Source: Lysobacterales bacterium (lineage in GTDB: Bacteria > Pseudomonadota > Gammaproteobacteria > Xanthomonadales > SZUA-5). Taken from it: DNA of 34,078 nt. The stretch's first letter is position 1. Each line of letters begins with the position of its first letter. A model generated the notes under the pieces. The model saw only the letters and a list, made by a program, of their open reading frames with translations, was not told where the DNA came from and ran no database searches. Both the position numbers and the translations under genes were made by a program. Positions 1 through 7,810 of the stretch are shown here, piece by piece. The DNA lies in contig JABAQR010000049.1 in the NCBI GenBank assembly GCA_019187485.1, forward strand, positions 1 through 34,078, read 5' to 3'.

Positions 1-261
1 GTGGAAGCCGGAGGCGACGCTGTCGGCACCGACCGCGAGCGCTTCCTCGTCGCTGGCGACCGCGCGCGTGCCGAAGGCGGCCGAGCGCACGCCGGTGGCG
101 CGCGCGCTGGTGCCGCAGGCGAAGGCGTCCTGCGCCGGCGCGGTGGCGCCGGTCTGCAGGCCGAGCGACTCGTCGCAGGTCTGACCGGCGTGACCGGTGG
201 AGGCAATGCCGAGCAGCAGGGCGGCGACGAGCGGAGCGCGACGGGACATGTTCGGGTTCAT
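1..261 (-). CDS. YadA-head-type surface protein, N-terminal part (truncated by window edge)
   Basis: The reverse strand is open from an ATG at 261 to the window edge (87 codons seen). It begins MNPNMSRR followed by a hydrophobic run and GHA-G, a convincing Sec signal peptide cut near residue 25. A Cys-containing segment follows. The sequence then becomes Ala/Gly-rich with a period of about 14 residues (ATGVRSAAFGTRAVAS, then EEALAVGADSVASG). This is the left-handed beta-roll head repeat of YadA-like trimeric autotransporter adhesins and related secreted proteins. AGGA lies about 8 nt before the ATG; a second in-frame ATG at 249 is less well placed. The gene diverges from dnaE. The C-terminus is missing, so it cannot be decided whether this is a true autotransporter with a membrane anchor or a soluble repeat protein. 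Confidence 0.7.
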   Translation of the reverse strand, partial: MNPNMSRRAPLVAALLLGIASTGHAGQTCDESLGLQTGATAPAQDAFACGTSARATGVRSAAFGTRAVASDEEALAVGADSVASGFH

Positions 262-607
262 CTGGCGGAATCCTCGATCAGACGTAGGGGTGGGATGGTG
301 GATCGTCGACAACGGACGCGCGAACGCGCGCAAGTACGGCAACAGGACCCTCATTGCCGGTGATGGCCAGCAGAGTTCCACGCGAGCGCGGGCGGCGCGA
401 ACACTCCGGGTTTCGCGATCGCCCGCGTGATGGACTACGGCCACAACGGGGAATCGTGACAAAAAGGGACGAGCGAGGGAAGCGCGCAATTGTCGCGACC
501 ACGTGAAGGTCGTGCGTCGCCGACCCGGGTCCCGCACCGATCCCCTGGACGGCCGGTCGCGGACGCCGTGCCTATACTGCCGGCACCCCTGCCCGACCCC
601 GCCGCGG
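262..607. other. Divergent intergenic region between adhesin-like gene and dnaE
   Basis: About 346 bases lie between the two divergent starts. No open frame with a credible start, composition or family resemblance was recognised. The region must hold promoters for both genes. The only one that stands out is a -10-like TATACT before dnaE. No repeat comparable to those elsewhere in the window is seen. Confidence 0.5.
573..578 (+). promoter_or_regulatory. Putative -10 box of dnaE promoter
   Basis: TATACT matches the sigma-70 -10 consensus at five of six positions and lies 29 nt before the chosen dnaE ATG, which would give a leader of about 22 nt. No good -35 hexamer is seen at 16-18 nt spacing. 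The call rests on the -10 match and position only. Confidence 0.35.
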
Positions 608-3600
608 ATGTCCGCCCGCTTCGTCCATCTGCGACTGCACAGCGAGTACTCGCTGACCGACTCGACGCTGCGCATCGACGAGCTGGTCAGGGCCTGCGGC
701 AAGCGCGGAATGCCGGCGCTGGCGCTGACCGACGACAGCAACCTGTTCGCCCTGCTGAAATTCTTCAAGGAATGCGAGGCCAGGGGCATCCAGCCGATCG
801 CTGGCGCCGACGTCTGGGTGCAGGATGGCGAGGAACCCTCGCGGCTGACGCTGCTGTGCGCCGACCGCAGCGGCTACCGCAACCTCTGCGTGCTGCTGAG
901 CCGCGCCTACGCGCAGGGCCGCCAGCTCGATCGCGCGGTGATCCAGCGCGACTGGCTGGAGGGTCGCACAGGCGGCCTGGTGGCACTGTCCGGCGGCCTC
1001 GACGGCGAGATCGGACGCTTGCTGCTGGCCGGCCGCGAAGACACCGCGCAACTGCAGTTGCGCCGCTGGATGCGGCTGTTTCCGGACGCCTTCTACCTCG
1101 AGCTGTCGCGCTGCGGGCGTCCACAGGAGGACACCCTGACGCTGGCGAGCGCGCACCTTGCGGCGCGCGCCGGCTGCCCGGCGGTGGCCACGAACGACGT
1201 GCGCTTCCTCGATCGCGAGGATTTCGACGCGCACGAGGCGCGCGTGGCGATCGCGCAGGGCTACACGCTGGCGGACAACCGCCGCCCGCGCCTGTACAGC
1301 CCGGAGCAGTACCTCAAGTCGCCGGCCGAGATGGCGATCCTGTTTGCCGACATGCCCGAGGCGCTCGACAACAGTGTCGATCTCGCGCGACGGCTGAACC
1401 TCACGCTGCAGACGGGCACCTACTTCCTGCCGGAAGTGCCGACCCGCGCCGGAGAGGACGCCGGCGAACGTCTCGCGCGCGAGGCCCGCGAGGGCCTCGC
1501 GGTGCGCCTTGCGAAGCTCGAGAGCGCACGCGCGCTGGCCAAGCCGCGCGAGAGTTACCACGAACGCCTGGAACTGGAAGCGCGGGTGATCGCGCAGATG
1601 GGCTTCCCGGGCTACTTCCTGATCGTCGCCGACTTCATCGGCTGGGCCAAGCGCAACGGCATTCCGGTGGGGCCCGGTCGCGGCTCCGGCGCCGGCTCGC
1701 TGGTCGCCTACGCGCTCGGCATCACCGACCTCGACCCGCTGCGCTACGACCTGCTGTTCGAGCGTTTCCTCAATCCCGAGCGCGTGTCGATGCCGGACTT
1801 CGACATCGACTTCTGCATGGAACGGCGCGACGAGGTGATCCGCTACGTGCGCGAGGCCTACGGCGCGGACAAGGTCGCGCAGATCATCACCTACGGCTCG
1901 ATGGCGGCCAAAGCCTGCGTGCGCGACTGCGGGCGCGTGCTCGGCCTGCCTTTCCCGGCGGTCGATTCGATCGCCAAGCTGATTCCCGCACGCCCGCTGG
2001 ACCTGACCCTGGAGGACGCGCTCGGGCTGTCGGAGAAGTCGAAGAAGGAGCCCGATCGCATCAGCAGCGAGCTGCGCGCGCGCTACGAGGACGAGGACGA
2101 CGAGGCGCGCCCGGTGCTGGAACTGGCGCTGAGCCTGGAGGGCCTGGCGCGCAATGCCGGCAAGCACGCCGGCGGGGTGGTCATCGCGCCCTCCGCACTG
2201 ACCGATTTCACCGCGCTCTATTACGAAGCCAAGGCCGACACCGGCAACGACCTGCCGGTCACCCAGTTCGACAAGGACGATGTCGAGACCATTGGCCTGG
2301 TCAAGTTCGACTTCCTCGGCCTGCGCACGCTGACGATCATCCAGTGGTGCGTGCAGGCGATCAACGCGCGCCGCGCGGCCGACGGCCAACCGGCGCTGGA
2401 CATCGACCTGATCCCGCTGGACGATGCGCCGAGCTACCAGTTGTTCGCGAAGGGCGACACCGTCGCGGTCTTCCAGTTCGAATCGGCCGGCATGCAGCGG
2501 TTGCTGAAGGACGCGCGCCCGGACCGCTTCGAGGACCTGATCGCGCTGGTCTCGCTGTACCGGCCGGGGCCGATGGAGCTGATCCCGAGCTTCTGCGCGC
2601 GCAAGCACGGGCGCGAGCCGATCGCCTATCCGGACCCACGCGTCGAGCCGATCCTGAAAGAGACCTACGGGATCATGGTCTACCAGGAACAGGTGATGCA
2701 GATGGCGCAGATCGTCGGCGGCTATTCGCTCGGCGGCGCCGACCTGCTGCGCCGCGCGATGGGCAAGAAGAAGCCCGAGGAGATGGTCAAGCACCGCGGC
2801 ATCTTCCGCGAGGGCGCCGCGAAGGACGGGGTCGACGAGGCCAAGGCCGACGCGATCTTCGATCTGATGGAGAAGTTCGCCGGCTACGGCTTCAACAAGT
2901 CGCACGCCGCCGCCTACGCGCTGGTCGCCTACCAGACCGCGTGGCTGAAGGCGCATTACCCGGCCGAGTTCATGGCGGCGACGCTGTCCTCGGACATGGA
3001 CCGCACCGAGGCCGTGGTCGAGTTCCTCGCCGACGCGCGGGCGCGCGGCGTCGCCGTGCTGCCGGCCTGCGTCAACGCCTCCGAGTACCCCTTTCGCGCG
3101 ACCGACGCGCGCACCATCCGCTACGGCCTCGGCGCGATCAAGGGCGTCGGCCTGCCGGCCGCCGAGGCGATCGTGCGCGAGCGCGCCCGCGGTGGCGCCT
3201 ATCGCGACCTCTACGACTTCTGCCAGCGCGTCGACCTGTCGAAGATGAACCGGCGCGTGCTCGAGGCGCTGATCGCCGCCGGCGCGCTGGACGCGCTCGG
3301 CGCCAATCGCGCGAGCCTGCTGGCGGCGCTGCCGGACGCCTTGAAAGCCGCCGAGCAGCGCAGCCGCGACGGCGCCGCCGGTCAGGTCGACCTGTTCGGC
3401 AGCGCCAGTGCCAGCGTGGCGCCGCCACCGGCGATGCCGCGGCTGCCGGAGATGACGCTGATCGACAAGCTCAAGGGCGAGTTCGCGACGCTCGGCTGGT
3501 ATGTCTCCGGGCACCCGGTGGATGCGGCCGCACCGTGGCTGCGCGAAATCGTCTCCTGCCCACTCGGCGAAGTCGCACCAAAAGTGCCGCCGGGCCGCAA

Positions 3601-4135
3601 GGGTCGCGGCGCCGAGTTGAACCTGACCGTCGCCGGCATGGTCGGGCCGATGCGCAAACGCGGCGACAACATCGCCTTCGTGCAGTTGCAGGACGCCAGC
3701 GGCCGCCTCGAGACCGCCTTCTTCACCGAGGCCTACGCCGAGTTCGGCGGCCTCATCCGCGCCGGCGAGATCATCGTCGTCGAAGGCAGCGCGAGCTGGG
3801 ACGACTTCAACAACGCCGCACAACTGCGCGTGCGCCGCGCCTGGCCATTGGTCGACGCCTGCCAGCACCACGCGCGCGGCCTGCAGCTCGAGGTCCACGA
3901 TCCGGCCGACGATTTCGCCGGCGACCTCAAGCGCGCGCTCGCGCCCTGGCGCGGCGGCGCCACCCCGCTGCGCCTGCGCTACCGCCGCGGCCCGGCCAGC
4001 GTCGAACTCGAGTTCCCCGAGTCCTGGCGCCTGAAGGCCGATCCGGCATTGCCGGAACTGCTGCTGCGCATCCCGGGCGTGAAGAGCGCGCAGTGGGTGT
4101 TCGGGCGGCGGATGGTCGAGAGCGAGGCGGCGTGA
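608..4135 (+). CDS. dnaE: DNA polymerase III subunit alpha
   Basis: Catalytic alpha subunit of the replicative DNA polymerase. The protein is 1175 aa, normal for proteobacterial DnaE1. It opens with the PHP domain (FVHLRLHSEYSLTDS, then ALTDDSNLF). The C-family polymerase core carries the catalytic triad in MPDFDIDF (D397, D399, D401). Finger and tandem HhH regions follow, then a clamp-binding motif QVDLF (926-930), equivalent to QADMF in E. coli, and an OB-fold C-terminal part. The start at 608 was chosen because homology begins at MSARFVHL; an upstream in-frame ATG at 503 would only add a basic, unlike-DnaE stretch. The ribosome binding site is weak. The next gene downstream is hemD after a REP doublet. 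The rnhB/accA neighbours often found next to dnaE in gammaproteobacteria are not here. Confidence 0.97.
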   Translation: MSARFVHLRLHSEYSLTDSTLRIDELVRACGKRGMPALALTDDSNLFALLKFFKECEARGIQPIAGADVWVQDGEEPSRLTLLCADRSGYRNLCVLLSRAYAQGRQLDRAVIQRDWLEGRTGGLVALSGGLDGEIGRLLLAGREDTAQLQLRRWMRLFPDAFYLELSRCGRPQEDTLTLASAHLAARAGCPAVATNDVRFLDREDFDAHEARVAIAQGYTLADNRRPRLYSPEQYLKSPAEMAILFADMPEALDNSVDLARRLNLTLQTGTYFLPEVPTRAGEDAGERLAREAREGLAVRLAKLESARALAKPRESYHERLELEARVIAQMGFPGYFLIVADFIGWAKRNGIPVGPGRGSGAGSLVAYALGITDLDPLRYDLLFERFLNPERVSMPDFDIDFCMERRDEVIRYVREAYGADKVAQIITYGSMAAKACVRDCGRVLGLPFPAVDSIAKLIPARPLDLTLEDALGLSEKSKKEPDRISSELRARYEDEDDEARPVLELALSLEGLARNAGKHAGGVVIAPSALTDFTALYYEAKADTGNDLPVTQFDKDDVETIGLVKFDFLGLRTLTIIQWCVQAINARRAADGQPALDIDLIPLDDAPSYQLFAKGDTVAVFQFESAGMQRLLKDARPDRFEDLIALVSLYRPGPMELIPSFCARKHGREPIAYPDPRVEPILKETYGIMVYQEQVMQMAQIVGGYSLGGADLLRRAMGKKKPEEMVKHRGIFREGAAKDGVDEAKADAIFDLMEKFAGYGFNKSHAAAYALVAYQTAWLKAHYPAEFMAATLSSDMDRTEAVVEFLADARARGVAVLPACVNASEYPFRATDARTIRYGLGAIKGVGLPAAEAIVRERARGGAYRDLYDFCQRVDLSKMNRRVLEALIAAGALDALGANRASLLAALPDALKAAEQRSRDGAAGQVDLFGSASASVAPPPAMPRLPEMTLIDKLKGEFATLGWYVSGHPVDAAAPWLREIVSCPLGEVAPKVPPGRKGRGAELNLTVAGMVGPMRKRGDNIAFVQLQDASGRLETAFFTEAYAEFGGLIRAGEIIVVEGSASWDDFNNAAQLRVRRAWPLVDACQHHARGLQLEVHDPADDFAGDLKRALAPWRGGATPLRLRYRRGPASVELEFPESWRLKADPALPELLLRIPGVKSAQWVFGRRMVESEAA

Positions 4136-4205
4136 GGGCGGGAACAGTGGCGTTCCACCCACACCGCTTTGGTGCGAAACGACGCGCTTCGAACATCGGA
4201 GATCC

Positions 4206-4272
4206 CTGTGGGAGCGGGTTCATCCCGCGACCGGAAGCGCCGCGCGGTGGCAGGAGGAACCTGCTTCCACAG
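4206..4272. repeat. REP doublet (REPIN-like inverted pair)
   Basis: A unit starting CTGTGGGAGCGGGTTCATCC (4206-4232) is followed about 13 bp later by an inverted copy (4246-4272), whose complement starts CTGTGGAAGCAGGTTCCTCC. By eye 22 of 27 positions agree. Each unit has an internal short palindrome (AGCGGG..CCCGC). GTGGGAGCGGG-type REP sequences arranged as inverted doublets are well known in Pseudomonas and relatives, where RAYT transposases mobilise them. This is the only copy in the window. It occupies the dnaE-hemD gap and could fold as a long hairpin in either transcript. Confidence 0.75.
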
Positions 4273-4308
4273 TCGGCCGGTGGGCGACCCGCGCCGCATA
4301 CTCCGTGG

Positions 4309-5127
4309 ATGCCCTTGCCTCAACTCGTGCTGCTGACCCGCCCGCGCCGCGAGACCCGCGCGACCGCGCGCTTCCTGGCGCAACACGGTGTCGAATGCCT
4401 GCGCATGCCGCTGCAGACCACGCGCCGCGCCCCGCCGTCGGCGCGGCTGGCGGCCGACCTGGCCTGGGCCGCGCAGGCTGAGTGCCTGGTCTTCGTCAGC
4501 CGCGCCGCGGTCGCAGCCGCCGCGCGCCTGATGCCCGAGGCGATCGCCGCGGCGCCAGCGAGGGTCGCGGTCGGCGCGGCCGCGGCGCGCGGCCTGCTCG
4601 CGCTCGGCCTCGATTGTCTGCAGACGTCCGAAGGCCACGAGGACAGCGAAGGCGTGCTCGACCTGCCCGCACTGCGCGAAGTCCGCGGACAGCGCATCGG
4701 CATCTTCGCCGCACCGGGTGGGCGCACGCGCATCGCCGCCACCCTCGCCGCACGCGGCGCGCAGGTGCGCACGCTGCTGGTCTACCGGCGCGTGCCGCAA
4801 CGGCCGTGCCCACGGACGATCCGCGCCTTGCGTGCATCCGCCGACCGCATCGTCCTCGGCGCCAGCAGCGGCCTGTTGCTGGAAGCGCTGGAGCGTCTGC
4901 TGGTGCGCGAGCGCCTGACCGCCCTGCGCGAGCGGCCGCTGATCGTCGCCAGCGCGCGCATCGGGGAGTGCGCGCGGGCGCTGGGATATGCCGACGTGCG
5001 GGTCGCGCGCGGGGCTTCGGTACAGGCCTGGCTGGAGGCGCTGGAAGCGGTTCGCGCGGCGACCTCGCATGCGTTGAGGTGCACCGGCGGTGACGATCCG
5101 CTACCATCCCGGCAAACGAATTCTTAA
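4309..5127 (+). CDS. hemD: Uroporphyrinogen-III synthase
   Basis: Cyclises hydroxymethylbilane to uroporphyrinogen III in tetrapyrrole (haem, sirohaem) synthesis; a cytosolic enzyme. The 272-aa product is close to the usual 250-270. It shows the two-lobe HemD pattern: LVLLTRPRRETRATARFLAQHGVECLRMP-type start, VFVSRAAVAAAARL in lobe one, RIGIFAAPGGRTRIAATLAARGA at the lobe junction, a conserved VYRR, and a late LIVASARIGECARALGYADVRVA. The family is poorly conserved, so the neighbouring hemX and hemY support the call strongly. The ATG at 4309 has no Shine-Dalgarno sequence, and a CATACT -10-like hexamer ends 6 nt before it, so a leaderless start is possible. The C-terminal 15 residues run on in low-complexity sequence up to 8 nt before hemX. 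Confidence 0.9.
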   Translation: MPLPQLVLLTRPRRETRATARFLAQHGVECLRMPLQTTRRAPPSARLAADLAWAAQAECLVFVSRAAVAAAARLMPEAIAAAPARVAVGAAAARGLLALGLDCLQTSEGHEDSEGVLDLPALREVRGQRIGIFAAPGGRTRIAATLAARGAQVRTLLVYRRVPQRPCPRTIRALRASADRIVLGASSGLLLEALERLLVRERLTALRERPLIVASARIGECARALGYADVRVARGASVQAWLEALEAVRAATSHALRCTGGDDPLPSRQTNS

Positions 5128-5135
5128 CCCGGTCC

Positions 5136-6392
5136 ATGTCCGTTCCTGCCGAAGCGACCGATGCCGCGTCCGTGCCGGAGGCGGTGGTGCCCGCCTTGTC
5201 TGCGCCCGCCACGCCGCGCCGACGTGCGTGGTGGCCGTGGATACTGCTAGTGCTGACGCTGGGGATGGCCTTCGGCTGGTGGCAATGGCAAGGCCGGCGC
5301 ACGGTGGCGGTCGACCGGACGCCCGATGTCGCAGCGCAGCCGCTGGTCGCTGCCAGTACCGATGCGATCGCCGAATTGCGTCGCAGCCTCGACGACGCGG
5401 CGCGCGTCAACCGCGCGTTGCGCGAACAGGTGCTCGGGCTGACCCAGCGGGTCGGTCTGGTCGAGGATGGGCTCGCCAGCATGGAACGCGGCGCCGCGCC
5501 CGGCGTCGACGCGGTGCGTCTGGCCGAGGCCGATTTCCTGCTGCGCATCGGCGAAGAAAAACTGCAGTTGTTCGGCGACGTCGGCGGCGCCAAGGTCGCG
5601 TTCGAACTGGCTGACGCGCAACTCGCCGAAGTGGCCGATCCGCGCGCGACTTCGGTGCGGCAAACCCTGGCGCTCGAACGCGACGCGCTCGCCGCGATCG
5701 CGGTCGCCGACCTGCCGGTGCTGCTCGGTCGCCTCGACGGACTCGCCGATGGCGTGTCGCAATGGCCGCTGCGAGGACGCGACGATGGCGGTGCCGGTAC
5801 GCCCGGTGATTCCGCTGACTGGTGGAGCCGCGGCGCGAACCTGCTCGACCGCTATTTCCGCGTGCGTCGGGTGGACCCGGCCGAACAGGCTGCCGGCGGC
5901 CCGCTGCTGCGCGAACGCATCGTGCTCGAGCTCAGCCGCGCACGCCTGCTGCTGCTGCGCGGCGAGGGTGCGCTCGCCCTGCGCGCGATCGAATCCGCGC
6001 GCGACGGCATCCAGTCCGGCTTCGATGCCAGCGATGAAGGCGTGCGTCGTGCGCTGGCGATTCTCGACGAGGTGCGTGCGGCGCCACTGGCACCGACGCT
6101 GCCGACGCTCGGCGAATCGCGACGCGAGCTGGCACGGCTGCGCGGCCTCGACGCGCCGGCGCCGGTCGCTGCGGGCGCCGACACTCCGCCGCCGGACGAA
6201 CCCGCCCCTGCCGCCGGGCCACCCGATGCAGCGTCGATCGACGCCCCGCAGGCCACGGACGCGGCCGCGGGTGAGAGCGCGGCCACGCCGGAAGGCCCCG
6301 CGACTCCGGCTGAAGCGCCCGATACCGACTCCGCGCAGGAGCCCTCCGGCCCCGGCACGACGCCCGACGGCGACCCGCCGCCGCAGGGATGA
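5136..6392 (+). CDS. hemX: HemX family membrane protein
   Basis: A 418-aa protein with a short Ala/Pro-rich N-terminus, one membrane segment at about residues 31-51 (WWPWILLVLTLGMAFGWW), then a predicted coiled-coil stretch (about 75-120) and a helical periplasmic domain. That domain contains the family pattern EADFLLRIGEEKLQLFGDVGGA and WWSRGANLLDRYFRVRRVDP. The last 80 residues are a Pro/Ala/Asp-rich tail. HemX proteins are often labelled uroporphyrinogen-III C-methyltransferase, but no SAM-binding methyltransferase motif is present. The function is unresolved; a role organising late tetrapyrrole synthesis is suspected. It lies between hemD (8 nt upstream) and hemY (4 nt downstream), so it is co-transcribed with them. 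Confidence 0.93.
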   Translation: MSVPAEATDAASVPEAVVPALSAPATPRRRAWWPWILLVLTLGMAFGWWQWQGRRTVAVDRTPDVAAQPLVAASTDAIAELRRSLDDAARVNRALREQVLGLTQRVGLVEDGLASMERGAAPGVDAVRLAEADFLLRIGEEKLQLFGDVGGAKVAFELADAQLAEVADPRATSVRQTLALERDALAAIAVADLPVLLGRLDGLADGVSQWPLRGRDDGGAGTPGDSADWWSRGANLLDRYFRVRRVDPAEQAAGGPLLRERIVLELSRARLLLLRGEGALALRAIESARDGIQSGFDASDEGVRRALAILDEVRAAPLAPTLPTLGESRRELARLRGLDAPAPVAAGADTPPPDEPAPAAGPPDAASIDAPQATDAAAGESAATPEGPATPAEAPDTDSAQEPSGPGTTPDGDPPPQG

Positions 6393-6396
6393 GACG

Positions 6397-7590
6397 ATGA
6401 GCTTCGTGCTGCGCCTCACCATCGTCCTGCTGCTGGCGCTGCTGGCGGCGTTGCTCGGCTACTGGCTGCGCCAGGACGCCGGCATGGTCTATGTGCGCTT
6501 CCAGGGCTGGGAAGTGGAAACCACCGTGGTCTTCCTCGGTGCGGCAACCCTGCTGTTGGCGGCGCTGGCGCTGGCGCTGTACACGCTGGCGGTGCGCTGG
6601 CCGCGGCGCTTCGGCTGGCACCGGCGCACACGCGCCACCGCGCGCCTGGACCAGGGTCTGGTGCTGGCCTACGAAGGCAAGCTGCACGACGCCCAGCGCG
6701 AACTGCTCGCCGCCAGCACCGAGCCGGTGCAGCGGCTGTCGGCGCTGCTGAGCGCCGCCGAGGTCGCACAGACGCGCGGCGAGACCGGCCTCGTCGACGA
6801 GATCCTGCGCAATGCGGTCGAACTTCCGCGCGGACGCGCGGTCGCGCCCCTGCTGGCGGATGCCTGGCGCGCCGAACGCGGCGACGACGCGGCCTTCGCG
6901 GCGATCACACTTCGAGCCGAGCAGGCCGATGCTCCGCCGCGGGTGCTGCGCACACTGATCGAAGGCCTGCTGGCGCGCGGTCGCGCCAGTGAGGCGGTGG
7001 CCGCGTTGCAGCGCCTCGCCGAGGCGCGCCAGATCGGCGATCGCGAACTCGCCGCGCTTGAGCGCCGAGTCTGGTCGCAGGCGCTCGAACAGGCTGCCGA
7101 CAAGCCGGCGCTGGACGCGCTGTGGCAACGCTTCAGCCGCCAGGAGAAACGCGAGCGCAGCGTGCTCGGAGCGCTGGTGCGCGCGGAAACGCGGCTGTGC
7201 GGCAGTGACCTCGCGGCGACCGCGATCGAGGCCGCGCTGACCCGCGAGTGGAGCGAGGAACTCGCCGAACTGTACGCGCAGGCGCCGGTCGCGCAGGTAC
7301 TGCCGCGCATCAAGCGCGCCGAGAAATTCCTGCAGCAGCAGCCGCAGAGCCCGGGCCTGCTGCTGGCGCTCGCGCGCTGGTGTCGCCTGGAGCAGATCTA
7401 CGGCAAGGCCCAGGAGTATCTGCGGCTGTCGCTGAGCCTGGCGCCGCGCGCGACCGCGCTGGCCGAGGCCGCGCGCCTGGCCAGTGCCCGCGGCGAAGCC
7501 GAGCGCGCCTGCCTCGCCTGGCGTCTGGCCGCCGAGGCTGCGCTCGGCGAGGGTTCGCGCAAGGAAGACCTCAGCCAGTTGCTGCGCTGA
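6397..7590 (+). CDS. hemY: HemY-type inner-membrane TPR protein
   Basis: A 397-aa protein with two N-terminal membrane segments (about 5-24 and 43-67), a basic cytoplasmic-side stretch (RWPRRFGWHRRTRAT), then helical TPR-like repeats to the end (LAYEGKLHDAQRELLAAS, LARWCRLEQIYGKAQEYLRLSLSL). This is the proteobacterial HemY family (PF07219-type), encoded after hemX in many gammaproteobacteria. It is not the protoporphyrinogen oxidase also called HemY in Bacillus. The exact role is unknown; it is associated with haem biosynthesis. The ATG follows the hemX stop by 4 nt. The coding region ends before a 220-bp gap with a degenerate inverted repeat. Confidence 0.93.
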   Translation: MSFVLRLTIVLLLALLAALLGYWLRQDAGMVYVRFQGWEVETTVVFLGAATLLLAALALALYTLAVRWPRRFGWHRRTRATARLDQGLVLAYEGKLHDAQRELLAASTEPVQRLSALLSAAEVAQTRGETGLVDEILRNAVELPRGRAVAPLLADAWRAERGDDAAFAAITLRAEQADAPPRVLRTLIEGLLARGRASEAVAALQRLAEARQIGDRELAALERRVWSQALEQAADKPALDALWQRFSRQEKRERSVLGALVRAETRLCGSDLAATAIEAALTREWSEELAELYAQAPVAQVLPRIKRAEKFLQQQPQSPGLLLALARWCRLEQIYGKAQEYLRLSLSLAPRATALAEAARLASARGEAERACLAWRLAAEAALGEGSRKEDLSQLLR

Positions 7591-7616
7591 AGCCGGCGAT
7601 GGCAGAACGATTCCAA

Positions 7617-7721
7617 CGCGGAGGAGGCGGGGAAGCCGTCGGACACGACCCCTGGCGTCTGCGGGCACCGGTTCCGATCCGCACCGACCGACCACTCGTT
7701 TTCCTCTGCCTGTCCTCCACG
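7617..7721. repeat. Degenerate inverted-repeat element F in hemY-methyltransferase gap
   Basis: The left arm (7617-7637, CGCGGAGGAGGCGGGGAAGC) resembles the complement of the right arm (7698-7721, CGTGGAGGACAGGCAGAGGA) over about 20 bp with two small gaps. The core between them starts AAGCCGTC, like the core of the element at 19308-19449. The arms are purine-rich, and no clean 7-bp unit survives. This may be a decayed member of the heptad-armed family. The rest of the 7591-7810 gap shows nothing else. Confidence 0.4.
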
Positions 7722-7810
7722 TACTCTGCGGCTTCGCGTTGAACCATTCCTCCTCATCCACACCGCGCACACCCGTGGTGCGATCACCCGCCCGCGGCGA
7801 CGGCCCGACC

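Noticed and set aside
503..607. A 35-residue N-terminal extension of DnaE from an upstream ATG
   Set aside because: The stretch is Arg/Pro-rich and unlike DnaE. The -10-like TATACT at 573 would lie inside it, and homology begins at 608.
572..4162. An open frame of almost 1200 codons antisense to dnaE
   Set aside because: It mirrors dnaE codon positions in GC-rich DNA. The translation is low-complexity (Arg/Ala/Gln/His-rich), has no family resemblance, and dnaE itself is unmistakable.
5136..6392. Calling HemX an active uroporphyrinogen-III methyltransferase
   Set aside because: The protein has one membrane helix and a coiled-coil/helical domain but no SAM-binding motif. The enzyme name is a legacy label for this family.
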